Source of the DNA: Bog-473 sp963745175
GTDB taxonomy: Bacteria > Actinomycetota > Acidimicrobiia > Acidimicrobiales > RAAP-2
Assembly (NCBI GenBank): GCA_963745175.1
Contig: CAVUWK010000006.1
Coordinates: 434,001-498,000 of the forward strand
Reading direction: 5' to 3'
DNA length: 64,000 bases
Made by a program: the position numbers and the translations under genes. This document shows, in pieces, positions 16,874 through 25,475 of the stretch. The first letter of the stretch is position 1, and each line of letters begins with the position of its first letter. The notes beneath the pieces were generated by a model. It ran no database searches. It was not told the DNA's origin and saw only the letters and a list, made by a program, of their open reading frames with translations.

Positions 16874-18786
16874 CGGTTCCGCGCGCCCTGGTGGTCGAAG
16901 GTGGCACGGCGTGCCGCGGGACCGTCCGCACCCCCGGCGAGAAGTCGATCTCTCACCGCGCCGTCCTCCTCGGTGCACTGGCGGAGGGCACCTCGGTGAT
17001 CCACGGGCTCTCCGATGGCGCCGATGTGGCCGCCTCCCTGGCGGCGGTGGAAGCGATGGGAGCCGACGTGGACCGCCACGACGATGGGACGATCGTGCTT
17101 CAGGGCGGCCGGACTCGTCTCCACCGTCCAGCCACGCCGCTCGACTGCGGGAACTCCGGGACGTCCATGCGCTTGCTGACGGGCCTGGTCGCCGGGTTCG
17201 ACTGGGAGACCGAGCTGGTGGGTGACGACTCGCTCTCCTCCCGGCCGATGGATCGGGTGGCCGAACCCCTTGGCCTCATGGGGGCCACGGTTGCGGGCCA
17301 GGGCGCACGCTGCCAGCCGCCGTTGTGCGTCCAGGGTGGACATCTGCACGGCATCGACTGGACGTCCAAGGTGGCCAGCGCCCAGGTGAAGTCGGCCATC
17401 CTCATCGCCGGATTGTCCGCCGAAGGCACGACGGTCGTACGCGAGGCCGTCACGACCCGTACGCACACTGAGGAGATGTTGCTCGAAGCGGGTGCCGACC
17501 TCATCGTCGAGCCCTGGGGCGAGGGTCGCGTGGTCCGCGTCCGTGCATCGACGCTCAAACCCGTCGAGCGCACGGTGCCGGGCGACCCCTCCGCATCGGC
17601 ATTCTTCGTCGTGGCCGGATGCGTCCTGCCTGACAGCGCCGTCGAGGTGGCCGGCGTGTACAGCGGGCCGGCTCGGCTTGGCTACGTCTCCGTCCTCGAG
17701 CGGATGGGGGCGCGTATCACCCTGACGCCGGGAGATCCGGGTACCACCACCATCAGGGCGACATCTGGACCGTTGCGAGCGACCGAGGTGCAAGCGAACG
17801 AGATCCCGTCGCTCGACGAGGTTCCGGCCCTGGCCGTGGCCGCGGCCGTCGCCACCGGCACCACCGTGTTCTCGGACGTCGGCGAGCTCCGGGTCAAAGA
17901 GGTGGACCGCCTGGTGGCGGTCGTGGCCATGGTCGAGGCCTTCGGTGCCCGAGCCACCATCGATGGCGACACGCTCGAGATCTCGGGGCTCGGCGGTCCG
18001 TTACGCGGCGGCCGTTTCGACAGCCGGGGTGACCATCGGATGGCGATGGCGGCTGCCGTGGCTGCGCTTGCCGCTCGTCGAGGTGAGCGGAGCCTGATCA
18101 CCGGTTTCGGTGCCGTCGAGACCAGTTACCCGATGTTCGCCGAGGACCTGGACCGGCTCGCCGTCGGTGCGACGCCACCCCGGTCCCTGCTTGTCGCGAT
18201 TGACGGCCCGGCGGGAGCGGGCAAATCGACCGTCTCGAGGGCGGTGGCAGAGCGGCTGGGCCTCGATCGGCTCGACACCGGCGCCATGTACCGGGCGGTC
18301 GCCGCGCTCGCCCTCGAACGGGGAACGCCGCCAGAGGACGCTGACGCCGTGGCGGCGCTCGCCGCATCGGCGACCATTGAGGTGGGGGAGCGGGTCACGA
18401 TCGACGGGCTTGACGTGACAGGCCTCATCCGCTCGCCCGAGGTGGGCCGGGCGGTTTCCGTCGTTGCCGCCAATCCGGAGGTGCGGCGGCACCTGGTCGA
18501 ACGCCAGCGTGCCTGGGCCGGCGTGCACGGTGGAGGCGTCGTCGAGGGGCGCGACATCGGGTCGGTTGTCTTCCCCGAAGCCGAGTTGAAGGTCTATCTC
18601 ACCGCATCGGCCGACGAGCGTGCCCGCCGCCGCCACGACGAGGCGCCCGAAGGAGTGGCGCGGCGTGATCGGATCGACTCGACCCGGGACGCATCTCCGC
18701 TGCGCGAGGCCGACGATGCCCACCGGCTCGATACCACCGGGCGCACGGTGCAGGATGTCGTCGAGGAGGTGCTGTCTTGGCTGTGA
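16870..18786 (+). CDS. aroA-cmk: Bifunctional EPSP synthase-cytidylate kinase (AroA-Cmk fusion)
   Basis: One uninterrupted 638-residue frame. Residues 1 to about 435 are EPSP synthase (EKSISHRAVLLGAL, DCGNSGTSMRLLTGL, SAQVKSAILIAGL, RGDHRMAMAAAVAAL), which joins shikimate-3-phosphate and PEP. From about 440 the sequence is CMP kinase (VAIDGPAGAGKSTVSRAVA, DTGAMYRAVAALAL, VVEGRDIGSVVFPEAELKVYLTAS). No stop or standard start separates them. The linker is only about ten residues (AVGATPPRSL). Such fusions are known in some beta-proteobacteria. A fusion made by an indel would need two compensating errors. Confidence 0.88.
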   Translation: MTVPRALVVEGGTACRGTVRTPGEKSISHRAVLLGALAEGTSVIHGLSDGADVAASLAAVEAMGADVDRHDDGTIVLQGGRTRLHRPATPLDCGNSGTSMRLLTGLVAGFDWETELVGDDSLSSRPMDRVAEPLGLMGATVAGQGARCQPPLCVQGGHLHGIDWTSKVASAQVKSAILIAGLSAEGTTVVREAVTTRTHTEEMLLEAGADLIVEPWGEGRVVRVRASTLKPVERTVPGDPSASAFFVVAGCVLPDSAVEVAGVYSGPARLGYVSVLERMGARITLTPGDPGTTTIRATSGPLRATEVQANEIPSLDEVPALAVAAAVATGTTVFSDVGELRVKEVDRLVAVVAMVEAFGARATIDGDTLEISGLGGPLRGGRFDSRGDHRMAMAAAVAALAARRGERSLITGFGAVETSYPMFAEDLDRLAVGATPPRSLLVAIDGPAGAGKSTVSRAVAERLGLDRLDTGAMYRAVAALALERGTPPEDADAVAALAASATIEVGERVTIDGLDVTGLIRSPEVGRAVSVVAANPEVRRHLVERQRAWAGVHGGGVVEGRDIGSVVFPEAELKVYLTASADERARRRHDEAPEGVARRDRIDSTRDASPLREADDAHRLDTTGRTVQDVVEEVLSWL

Positions 18787-19517
18787 GTTCAGCGGGCTCG
18801 TCGCCGGACCGTGAAGGTGACGGCCGTGCGGTCGAAGCGCCGGGTCGTCATCAACCCTTCGAGATCGACGCTCGGCGTACGGTGCTGTACCGGGCCGAGC
18901 GCATGATCTTCGTCTCCACGCTGTGGGCCTGGTTCCGGCCCAAGGTCACGGGGACAGAACACATTCCCGCCACCGGGCCCGCCATCCTGGCCCCGGTGCA
19001 CCGCTCCTTCGCCGACTTCGGGTTCGCCGCCTTCTGCACGGAGCGCAAGCTCTTCTTCATGACCAAGGACGAGATGTGGGAGAACAAGTGGCTCGGGAAA
19101 TTGCTGCTCACCGTCGGGGCCTTCCCGGTCCACCGTGAATCGGCCGACCGCGAAGCACTCCAGCGCGCCGAGGAGGTGCTCCGCCGCGGCGAGCTCCTCG
19201 TCCTGTTCCCCGAAGGGACACGACGGGAAGGCCCGGTCGTGGAGGACTTGATGGAGGGCGCCGCCTTCCTCTCTGCCCGCACCGGGGCGCCCATCGTGCC
19301 GATCGGCATCGGTGGATCTGACCTGGCGATGCCCAAGGGCAGTACCGTCCCGAAGCCCTACACGATTCAGGTGGTGATCGGGCCGGCCATCCCACCCCCG
19401 CCCCGCACCGAGGGAGGGCGGGTATCACGTTCAGCCGTGCGAGCCGCCACGAAGGCGCTCGTTCCCCGACTCCAGGCCGTCTACGACGAAGCGCGGGAGA
19501 AGACCGGCCGGTATTGA
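18783..19517 (+). CDS. plsC: 1-acyl-sn-glycerol-3-phosphate acyltransferase (PlsC family)
   Basis: A PlsC-type acyltransferase of about 244 residues. The HX4D motif is HRSFAD, followed by VGAFPVHRESADREALQRA, the FPEGTRREG phosphate-binding motif and APIVPIGIGG. It probably makes phosphatidic acid at the membrane. It may start at GTG 18783, overlapping the cmk stop by 4 bp (GTGA), or at TTG 18777. The coupled GTG is preferred. It is convergent with the glycosyltransferase gene across 9 bp. Confidence 0.88.
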   Translation: MSSAGSSPDREGDGRAVEAPGRHQPFEIDARRTVLYRAERMIFVSTLWAWFRPKVTGTEHIPATGPAILAPVHRSFADFGFAAFCTERKLFFMTKDEMWENKWLGKLLLTVGAFPVHRESADREALQRAEEVLRRGELLVLFPEGTRREGPVVEDLMEGAAFLSARTGAPIVPIGIGGSDLAMPKGSTVPKPYTIQVVIGPAIPPPPRTEGGRVSRSAVRAATKALVPRLQAVYDEAREKTGRY

Positions 19518-19526
19518 CCCGGGGAC

Positions 19527-20357
19527 TCAGCGGTGATGCGGCTCCTTGCGAACCTTCCACCAGGTCTCGAGGACGACGCGGCCGTAGCGGAAGCCGAACA
19601 GCCAGTTCTTGCCCTTCTTGGTCGTCCCTGACGCCCGCGGCAGCCAGACGGTTGGCTGCTCGCTGACCCGCCAACCTCGCTTCATGGCGATGATCAGGAG
19701 CTCGGCCGTCTGGTACTGCGGCTGGACCAGCCGGTAGGCGATGTCGTCGAGCATGCTGACCCGCAAGGCCCGATACCCGTTCGAGGTATCGGTGAGCTTC
19801 GTGTGGCCCATTGCGCTCATCGCCCACGAGAAGACTCGGACGCCGGCCTTGCGGAAGCGATCGGTGGTGGTGTCGCGGCCGAGGACGCGCGAGGCCACGA
19901 CAAAGTCCGACGTGTCGTCGACCAGAGGTTGCAGAATCTCGGGGATCTCAGATGGATTGTTCTGGCCGTCGGCGTCCAGCGTCACCACATACTGGGCGCC
20001 GAGCTCGATGCAGAGCGCGTAACCCACGCGCAGGGCGTATCCGTGCCCGAGGTTCTCCTGCAACACGAAGGTCACCGCGCCCGAGTCCTTGGCGACCTGG
20101 TCGGTCTGATCGCTGCCCCCGTCGACCACGACGAGCGTGGTCACCGCAAGGCCGCACGCCTCCTCCGGCATGGCATCCAGCACCGCCCCGATGTTGGCCT
20201 CTTCCTCGTAGGCACAGATGAGTCCCACGACGGGGGAGAGCTTGAGGTCGGGGTAACGACTGTCGAACTCCCGACGCGATTCCTCAATGACGCGGCGCGC
20301 GCGCCCCGGGTCGGTGTGGATGCTGGCACCCGAGGTGGCGCCTCGGCGCGGACTCAA
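19527..20357 (-). CDS. GT2-family glycosyltransferase (dolichyl-phosphate-mannose-synthase type)
   Basis: A 276-residue GT-A enzyme. The nucleotide-binding start is VGLICAYEEEANIGAVLDAM, followed by VVVDGGSDQTDQVA, the DADGQNNP DXD-type motif and LTDTSNGYRALR. The C-terminal part lacks clear membrane helices. It probably transfers a sugar from an NDP donor to a lipid or protein acceptor. The start is TTG 20357, overlapping the TGA of the HD gene by 4 bp (TTGA). No ATG or GTG lies before the conserved domain. Confidence 0.85.
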   Translation of the reverse strand: MSPRRGATSGASIHTDPGRARRVIEESRREFDSRYPDLKLSPVVGLICAYEEEANIGAVLDAMPEEACGLAVTTLVVVDGGSDQTDQVAKDSGAVTFVLQENLGHGYALRVGYALCIELGAQYVVTLDADGQNNPSEIPEILQPLVDDTSDFVVASRVLGRDTTTDRFRKAGVRVFSWAMSAMGHTKLTDTSNGYRALRVSMLDDIAYRLVQPQYQTAELLIIAMKRGWRVSEQPTVWLPRASGTTKKGKNWLFGFRYGRVVLETWWKVRKEPHHR

Positions 20358-20897
20358 AACGTGCGCGGCGTGGAGAAGACCTGACGCACCAGGGGCTCGA
20401 AGTGCGAGAGGGGCTTGGTGGGGTAGTCAGGATCGAAGCTGATCTGGTCCCACTCGTCGGCGAACTGCTCGGCCAGCCCGTACCACGACGCGCCCTCGTA
20501 CTTGTTCCAGCGCGTCGGGGTCCTGCCCGAGGTACTCGTAGTAGTGCCTCCCCTGGAAGTCCTGGTGGGCCTCGATCATGCGGTACGTGTCCTCGCCGAC
20601 GTACGGGCGCAGGATCTCGGCCGCAATGCGGGGGTGGTTCATCACCGAGACGGCTTTGCCGATGTCGTGGCACAGAGACGCCACCACGACCTCGTCGGAG
20701 GCTCCGGCCTCCTCGGCTCGCGTCGCCGTCTGGAGCGAGTGCACCAGCTGATCGACCTCGAAGCCGTCAGTGATCTCTTCGAGCGAAGCCAGCATGGCGA
20801 GCACGCGGTCGGCGACGCGAGGCTGGTGTTCCATCGACTCGACGATGATGTGCTGCCACTGCTCCGCCGTCGATTCGTCCATCCGGGTGAACGTCAT
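20354..20897 (-). CDS. HD-domain phosphohydrolase-like protein, frameshifted
   Basis: A small HD protein. His-Asp metal ligands lie in VVASLCHDIGKAVSVMNHPRIAAEIL, followed by YRMIEAHQDFQGRHYYEYLG. After GQDPDA the frame changes at 20509-20516. The next frame gives RWNKYEGASWYGLAEQFADEWDQ (in parts) and ends in PLSHFEPLVRQVFSTPRTF. Restoring one CG in the GACGCGCTGG context makes a continuous 181-residue protein related to the HD family found near phosphonate or inositol catabolism. The substrate is unknown. It is coupled to the glycosyltransferase by overlap. Confidence 0.8.
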
Positions 20898-20922
20898 AGT
20901 GCAATCATCGCGCCGGGGAGCC

Positions 20923-21975
20923 TCAAGAGGCCAGCAGGTCGAGCACGTCGGCCGCCGAGACCGACCGGTCCTCCGCGGCAGGATCGGAACGGAGCGGACG
21001 GGTCTGGCCGCCGAAAAAGCCCAGTATGGAGCCGACGGCACGCAGAAGCTCCCGGAGCTCGGGGGGAGGCGGGAAGTACTCGTCCTCGGTGGTGACGGTG
21101 ACCTCGGTCACCCCCTGGGCAGGGGCGAGGCGGGCAATGACCTCCTCGACCAAGGCCTCCGGCGCCGAGGCGCCCGCCGTGACGCCCACGGTGCCGCTCA
21201 AATCGTCCGGGAGTTCATCCGCCTCGTTGATGCGCAGCACCCTGGGGCACCCGCCCGCCCGGGCCACCTTCTCCAGCGCAACGGTGTTGGACGAGTTCGC
21301 AGACCCGATGACGACGACGGCATCGGACTCCGAGGCGATCGCTTTCAGGGCCGCCTGGCGGTTGGTCGTCGCGAAGCACAGATCGCTCCGGTTCGGCATC
21401 CAGAGATCCGGGAAACGCTCGCGGGCGGCCTCCATCAGTCCTCGCCATTCGTCGTGGCTGAGGGTGGTCTGGGCCAGGAGGGCGACGGGAACACCCTCGT
21501 CAGCGAGCTCGTCCAGCGCGGCGAGGTCCGCTTCGTGTTCGAGGAGCCGCACCGATTGGGGGGCGACGGCCATGGTGCCCACCGCCTCTTCATGGCCGGC
21601 GTGGCCGACGTAGAGGACCGTGTACCCCTTCCGGCTCCGCACCTTGAGTTCGTGGTGCACCTTGGTCACCAGCGGACAGACGGCATCGACGACGACGCCA
21701 CCCCGCGCCCTGGCCGATTCCACGACCGCCGGCGCCGAGCCGTGCGCGCTGAGCATCAGAGGCGCACCCGCAGGCACGTCGGCCACATCGTCGACGAAGA
21801 CGACGCCCTGGTCACGGAAGCGCTCGACCACATGACGGTTGTGCACGATCTCGTGGTAGCAGTAGACCGGAGGCTCGAAGACCCGGACCATCCAGGCCAG
21901 GGCTTTGATCGCCTTCTCCACGCCAGCGCAGAACCCCCGTGGCTCGGCCAGCATCACTCGGTCGACTCCGGGCAC
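20923..21975 (-). CDS. ispH: 4-hydroxy-3-methylbut-2-enyl diphosphate reductase
   Basis: A 350-residue last enzyme of the MEP isoprenoid pathway, giving IPP and DMAPP. The iron-sulfur Cys residues are Cys16 in EPRGFCAGV, one in DAVCPLVTKVH and one in DLCFATTNRQ. HEIVHN, GHAGHEEAVGT and GSANSSNTVAL are conserved. The start is GTG 21975, 7 nt after a TAACCT hexamer. It is divergent from the DUF512 gene across only 33 bp. The C-terminal 40 residues (FFGGQTRPLRSDPAAED) are an extension beyond the core. Confidence 0.95.
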   Translation of the reverse strand: MPGVDRVMLAEPRGFCAGVEKAIKALAWMVRVFEPPVYCYHEIVHNRHVVERFRDQGVVFVDDVADVPAGAPLMLSAHGSAPAVVESARARGGVVVDAVCPLVTKVHHELKVRSRKGYTVLYVGHAGHEEAVGTMAVAPQSVRLLEHEADLAALDELADEGVPVALLAQTTLSHDEWRGLMEAARERFPDLWMPNRSDLCFATTNRQAALKAIASESDAVVVIGSANSSNTVALEKVARAGGCPRVLRINEADELPDDLSGTVGVTAGASAPEALVEEVIARLAPAQGVTEVTVTTEDEYFPPPPELRELLRAVGSILGFFGGQTRPLRSDPAAEDRSVSAADVLDLLAS

Positions 21976-21982
21976 AAAGTCC

Positions 21983-22001
21983 AGGTTATCGCCACTAACC
22001 T
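21983..22001. promoter_or_regulatory. Back-to-back symmetric -10 elements between ispH and the DUF512 gene
   Basis: AGGTTA (21983-21988) and TAACCT (21996-22001) are a perfect 6-bp inverted repeat around a 7-bp spacer. Each reads TAACCT toward its own gene, and each ends exactly 7 nt before the start codon (GTG 21975 on minus, ATG 22009 on plus). Two leaderless promoters would share one polymerase footprint. Confidence 0.6.
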
Positions 22002-22008
22002 CTAGGTC

Positions 22009-23394
22009 ATGTCAGCTCCCACGGTGACTTCTGTCACCGAGGCGTCGCCGGCAGCCCGGGCCGGTCTGGCCGTGGGTGACGAGCTCCTCAGCATTGATGG
22101 GCACGAGCCGCGCGACGTCATTGATTTCCAACGCCTCAGCGACGCGGGTGACCTCAGCGTCCTTGTTCGCCGCGCCGGTGCGCCGCTGCCCCGGGTCGTG
22201 CGAGTTGGCAAGGACGCCGGGGAACCGCTCGGCGTCGAAGTCTCCTCGGCCGTTTTCGACCGGATCCGCACCTGCGACAACCACTGTGCCTTCTGCTTCA
22301 TCTACCAGCTGCCCAAGGGCATGCGCCGGAGCCTCTATCTCAAGGACGACGACTACCGCTTGTCCTTCCTGTACGGCAATTTCACGACACTCACCCGCTT
22401 CACCGAACTCGATGCCGAGCGCATCCTGACCGAACGCCTCGGGCCACTGTTCGTTTCGATCCATACGACGGACCCCGAGCTGCGGGCACACATGTTGCGC
22501 AATCCGAAGGGGGGCACGAGCTTGCGCTGGCTGCAGGTGCTGCTCGACGGGGGGATCGAGGTGCACGGCCAAATCGTGGTCTGCCCAGGGGTCAATGACG
22601 GCGCCGCCCTCGAAGACACGTTGGCCGGGATCTTGGACAGGTACCCGGCGTTGTCCAGTGTGGGCGCGGTCCCGCTCGGGCTCAGCCGCTTCTCCAAAGA
22701 AGCCGAGATGCGCCCGCACACCCTCGAAGAGGCGGAGTGTGTCCTCGACACTATTGAGGAGTGGCAACGCCTCTACAAGAAGGCCTTGGGTCATCGCATG
22801 GTCTTCGCTGCAGATGAGTACTACCTGTTGGCTGGTCGAGATCTTCCTCCCGCACACAGCTACGACGGCTACCCGCAGCACGAGAACGGCATTGGCATGG
22901 CACGGGCGTTCGCCGAATCGTTCTCGCGACCGGCGTCTGGTGGACCCGGAGGCGTGCGCCACGGGTTCTTTGCCTCGGTCGACGCCGCACCCGCCGAGGG
23001 TTACCGTGCCGAACGTCTTCCCGCCGCACCCGGCGGTGTCGACAATCGTCCGATCACGATCCTCACCGGCACCTACGGTGCCAGCGTGCTGGGGCCTTTG
23101 GTGGCGTCGCACCCTCGCGACGACGTTGAGCTGCGGGCCATTCCCAACGAATTCTTCGGAGGCAATATCGGAGTGGCCGGGCTGCTCACTGGCGAGGACC
23201 TCGCCCGCGCCCTGGCCGGCGTGCCCGACACGTCGCGCTGCCTGTTGCCCGATGCGTGCCTCAATGAAGGTCGCTTCCTCGATGGGCTCACCCTGGCCGA
23301 CTTGCCACGACCCGTCGAGGTGGTGCCGACCGAAGGCGCTTCGCTCCGGTTGGCTCTCGACGGGACGTCGTTCCGGCCGGTTTGCGGATCATGA
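22009..23394 (+). CDS. PDZ-radical SAM-like protein, DUF512 family
   Basis: A 461-residue protein. A PDZ-like domain (residues about 1-70, AGLAVGDELLSIDGHEPRDVIDF) is followed by a radical-SAM-like barrel. The cysteine motif CDNHCAFCFI (C-x3-C-x2-C) is consistent with a 4Fe-4S cluster. The C-terminal DUF512 domain contains SRFSKEAEMRPHT, FAADEYYLLAG and ILTGTYGA. The function is not established. It is often found next to der, as here (4-bp ATGA overlap), which suggests a link to ribosome maturation. Its ATG is set by the TAACCT box 7 nt upstream. Confidence 0.88.
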   Translation: MSAPTVTSVTEASPAARAGLAVGDELLSIDGHEPRDVIDFQRLSDAGDLSVLVRRAGAPLPRVVRVGKDAGEPLGVEVSSAVFDRIRTCDNHCAFCFIYQLPKGMRRSLYLKDDDYRLSFLYGNFTTLTRFTELDAERILTERLGPLFVSIHTTDPELRAHMLRNPKGGTSLRWLQVLLDGGIEVHGQIVVCPGVNDGAALEDTLAGILDRYPALSSVGAVPLGLSRFSKEAEMRPHTLEEAECVLDTIEEWQRLYKKALGHRMVFAADEYYLLAGRDLPPAHSYDGYPQHENGIGMARAFAESFSRPASGGPGGVRHGFFASVDAAPAEGYRAERLPAAPGGVDNRPITILTGTYGASVLGPLVASHPRDDVELRAIPNEFFGGNIGVAGLLTGEDLARALAGVPDTSRCLLPDACLNEGRFLDGLTLADLPRPVEVVPTEGASLRLALDGTSFRPVCGS

Positions 23395-24725
23395 GCCCCA
23401 TGGTCGTGGTGGCCGGACGTCCCAACGTCGGCAAATCCTCCCTGGTCAATCGAATCGTAGGCTCGCGCGCCGCGGTGGTGGAGGAGGAGCAGGGGGTGAC
23501 CCGCGATCGCAAACAGCTCTCCGCCGAATGGGCCGGCGTCCCATTCTCCATCATGGACACCGGGGGTTGGTTGGCCGCGGGTGACTCGCTCGAAGCGAAG
23601 GTGAGCGAGCAGGCAGAGCGGGCCCTCGCGGAGGCCGACGTGATTCTCATGGTGGTGGACGTCACGACCGGCGTAACCGAAGAGGATCTCGCCGCGGCCA
23701 AGGTGATCCGCCGGGCCGGTCCGCCGGTGCGGCTCGTCGTCAACAAGGTCGACGGCGCCAGCCGCGAGACGGGAACCTGGGACTTCGTGGCCCTCGGCTT
23801 GGGCGATCCGTATCCCGTGAGCTCGCTACACGGGCGAGGGACCGGCGACCTCCTCGATGAGGTCGTCGGGCTGCTCCCAGTGCCCCTGCCCGAAGACGAA
23901 GAGAGCGGCTCGGCGCTCCACGGAGGAGAAGGCCGCGGCCGGGGCGACAGCATCCCGGGAACGCCGAGCGTGGCCATCATCGGCCGACCGAACGTCGGGA
24001 AGTCGACGCTCTTCAACAAGCTTCTCGGGGAGGAGCGGGCCATCGTCCACGACATGCCCGGCACCACCCGCGACGCCATTGACACCGTGGTCGAAACGCC
24101 GGACGGACCCGTGCGCTTCATCGACACCGCCGGTCTGCGCCGACCCTCCAAGACAGACCGTGGCACGGAACAGCATGCGACGATGCGCGCGCTACGCGCG
24201 CTCGAGCGGGCCGATGTCGCGGTGCTGGTTATCGACGCCACCATCGGGGCGTCGCATCAGGACCAGCGGCTCGCCGAGCGAATCGGCGTCTCGGGATGTC
24301 CGGCCATCGTGGCCCTGAACAAGTGGGACCTGGTGCCGACCGACGATCGCGACGATGTGTTGGCTGGCGTCGGGGACCGCCTTGCCTTCCTGGGCGCGGC
24401 ACCCGTGCTCAAGATGTCCGCATTGTCGGGCAAGGGAGTGCACCGCATCCTCCCCGCCTTGCGCGATTGCGTGACGGCCTACCACCAGCGGGTACCAACC
24501 GGAACCCTCAACCGCACCGTGCAGGAGCTGCAGAACCGCCAGGCCGCTCCCCGGGCCAAAATCCGCTACATCGTCCAGGGGGCCATCGATCCCCCCACGT
24601 TCACGCTCTTCACGAATGGCCGTCTGCCCCAGACATATCTCCGCTACATCGAGCGCGGTATCCGGGAGCGCTTCGACCTCGGGGCCACGCCCATGAAGTT
24701 GCGGGTGAGGATAGGGGGGAAGTGA
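23391..24725 (+). CDS. der: Ribosome-associated GTPase Der (EngA)
   Basis: A 444-residue protein with two tandem G domains (P-loops GRPNVGKSS and GRPNVGKST, DTGGW and DTAGL switch II, NKVD and NKWD base motifs). The C-terminal KH-like domain ends in MKLRVRIGGK. It is required for 50S subunit assembly. ATG 23391 overlaps the previous TGA. An in-frame TTG nine bases upstream is possible but less likely. It corresponds to Mtb Rv1713, the end of the conserved block. Confidence 0.96.
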   Translation: MSPMVVVAGRPNVGKSSLVNRIVGSRAAVVEEEQGVTRDRKQLSAEWAGVPFSIMDTGGWLAAGDSLEAKVSEQAERALAEADVILMVVDVTTGVTEEDLAAAKVIRRAGPPVRLVVNKVDGASRETGTWDFVALGLGDPYPVSSLHGRGTGDLLDEVVGLLPVPLPEDEESGSALHGGEGRGRGDSIPGTPSVAIIGRPNVGKSTLFNKLLGEERAIVHDMPGTTRDAIDTVVETPDGPVRFIDTAGLRRPSKTDRGTEQHATMRALRALERADVAVLVIDATIGASHQDQRLAERIGVSGCPAIVALNKWDLVPTDDRDDVLAGVGDRLAFLGAAPVLKMSALSGKGVHRILPALRDCVTAYHQRVPTGTLNRTVQELQNRQAAPRAKIRYIVQGAIDPPTFTLFTNGRLPQTYLRYIERGIRERFDLGATPMKLRVRIGGK

Positions 24726-24738
24726 GGAGCCGGTCCTG

Positions 24739-24942
24739 ATGGCCTGGTGCGAGGAGTGCGACGCGCTCGTCGAAGACGAGGATTTGGGTGAGGAGGGCGA
24801 GTGCCCCACGTGCGGCACGATCCTGGCTGAGCAAGAGCGTGAGCCGATTCCCTGGTATTTCAAGGCGATGTTGGTGGCCAGCGTGATCTACCTCGGCTAT
24901 CGCGGCTACCAGGGCGTGACCTGGATCGCCGGCCACGTGTAG
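24739..24942 (+). CDS. Small zinc-ribbon protein with one membrane helix
   Basis: A 67-residue protein. Two CxxC pairs (Cys4/Cys7 and Cys22/Cys25) form a likely zinc ribbon. One hydrophobic segment follows at about residues 41-57 (FKAMLVASVIYLGYRGY), so the ribbon is probably anchored to the membrane. It lies 13 bp after der and is likely co-transcribed. I do not recognise a named family. Its TAG is the first half of a likely -10 of the next gene. Confidence 0.75.
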   Translation: MAWCEECDALVEDEDLGEEGECPTCGTILAEQEREPIPWYFKAMLVASVIYLGYRGYQGVTWIAGHV

Positions 24943-24945
24943 CGT
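24940..24945 (+). promoter_or_regulatory. -10 element of the gamma-carbonic-anhydrase gene built on a stop codon
   Basis: TAGCGT ends 8 nt before ATG 24954. Its first three bases are the stop of the zinc-ribbon gene. Confidence 0.4.
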
Positions 24946-24953
24946 CGCCCGCC

Positions 24954-25472
24954 ATGCCCATCTACGAGCTCGCGGGCGTCGCACCGCGGATTGACGCCGA
25001 CGCCTTCATCCACCCAGACGCGGTCGTGATCGGCGACGTGGTGATCGGTCCCGACTCGAGTGTCTGGCCGAGCGCCGTCCTCCGCGGCGACTACGGGACC
25101 ATCACCGTCGGCGCGGGTTCGTCCATTCAGGACGGGACCGTCGTCCACGCGGGGCCCGGTTTCCCAACCATCATCGGCGACGGCTGCGTGGTTGGCCACC
25201 TGACCCATCTGGAGGGATGCACCCTCGAGGATGAATCATTGGCGGGCTCTGGAAGCGTGGTACTTCATTGGGCCGTGATCAGCCAGGGCGCGACGGTCGG
25301 CGCGAACGCGGTGGTACCGAATCACATGGTCGTACCCCCCGGCGCACTGGCACTGGGCGTGCCGGCCAAGATCCTCGAGGGCCGATCGGACGTGCTGATG
25401 ATCCGGTTCTCGGCCGCTGAGTACGTCAGCAATGCCAAGCGCTACCGAGCCGGGCTGCGACGTCTGGACTGA
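24954..25472 (+). CDS. Gamma carbonic anhydrase-family hexapeptide-repeat protein
   Basis: A 172-residue left-handed beta-helix of hexapeptide repeats (VIGDVVIGPDSSVWPSAVLRGD). The first metal His would be His65 in VVHAG and the second His82 in VVGHLTHLEG. The canonical pattern has a third His five residues after the GH His. Here that place is Glu87, and His85 is nearby. Activity as a carbonic anhydrase is therefore uncertain. It is convergent with the esterase gene across 3 bp. Confidence 0.85.
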   Translation: MPIYELAGVAPRIDADAFIHPDAVVIGDVVIGPDSSVWPSAVLRGDYGTITVGAGSSIQDGTVVHAGPGFPTIIGDGCVVGHLTHLEGCTLEDESLAGSGSVVLHWAVISQGATVGANAVVPNHMVVPPGALALGVPAKILEGRSDVLMIRFSAAEYVSNAKRYRAGLRRLD

Positions 25473-25475
25473 TGC

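Noticed and set aside
18130..18220. AroA-Cmk fusion as a frameshift artefact
   Set aside because: Both halves are in the same frame, no stop occurs in the linker, and alternative frames there would require two compensating indels. Kept as a real fusion with a caveat.
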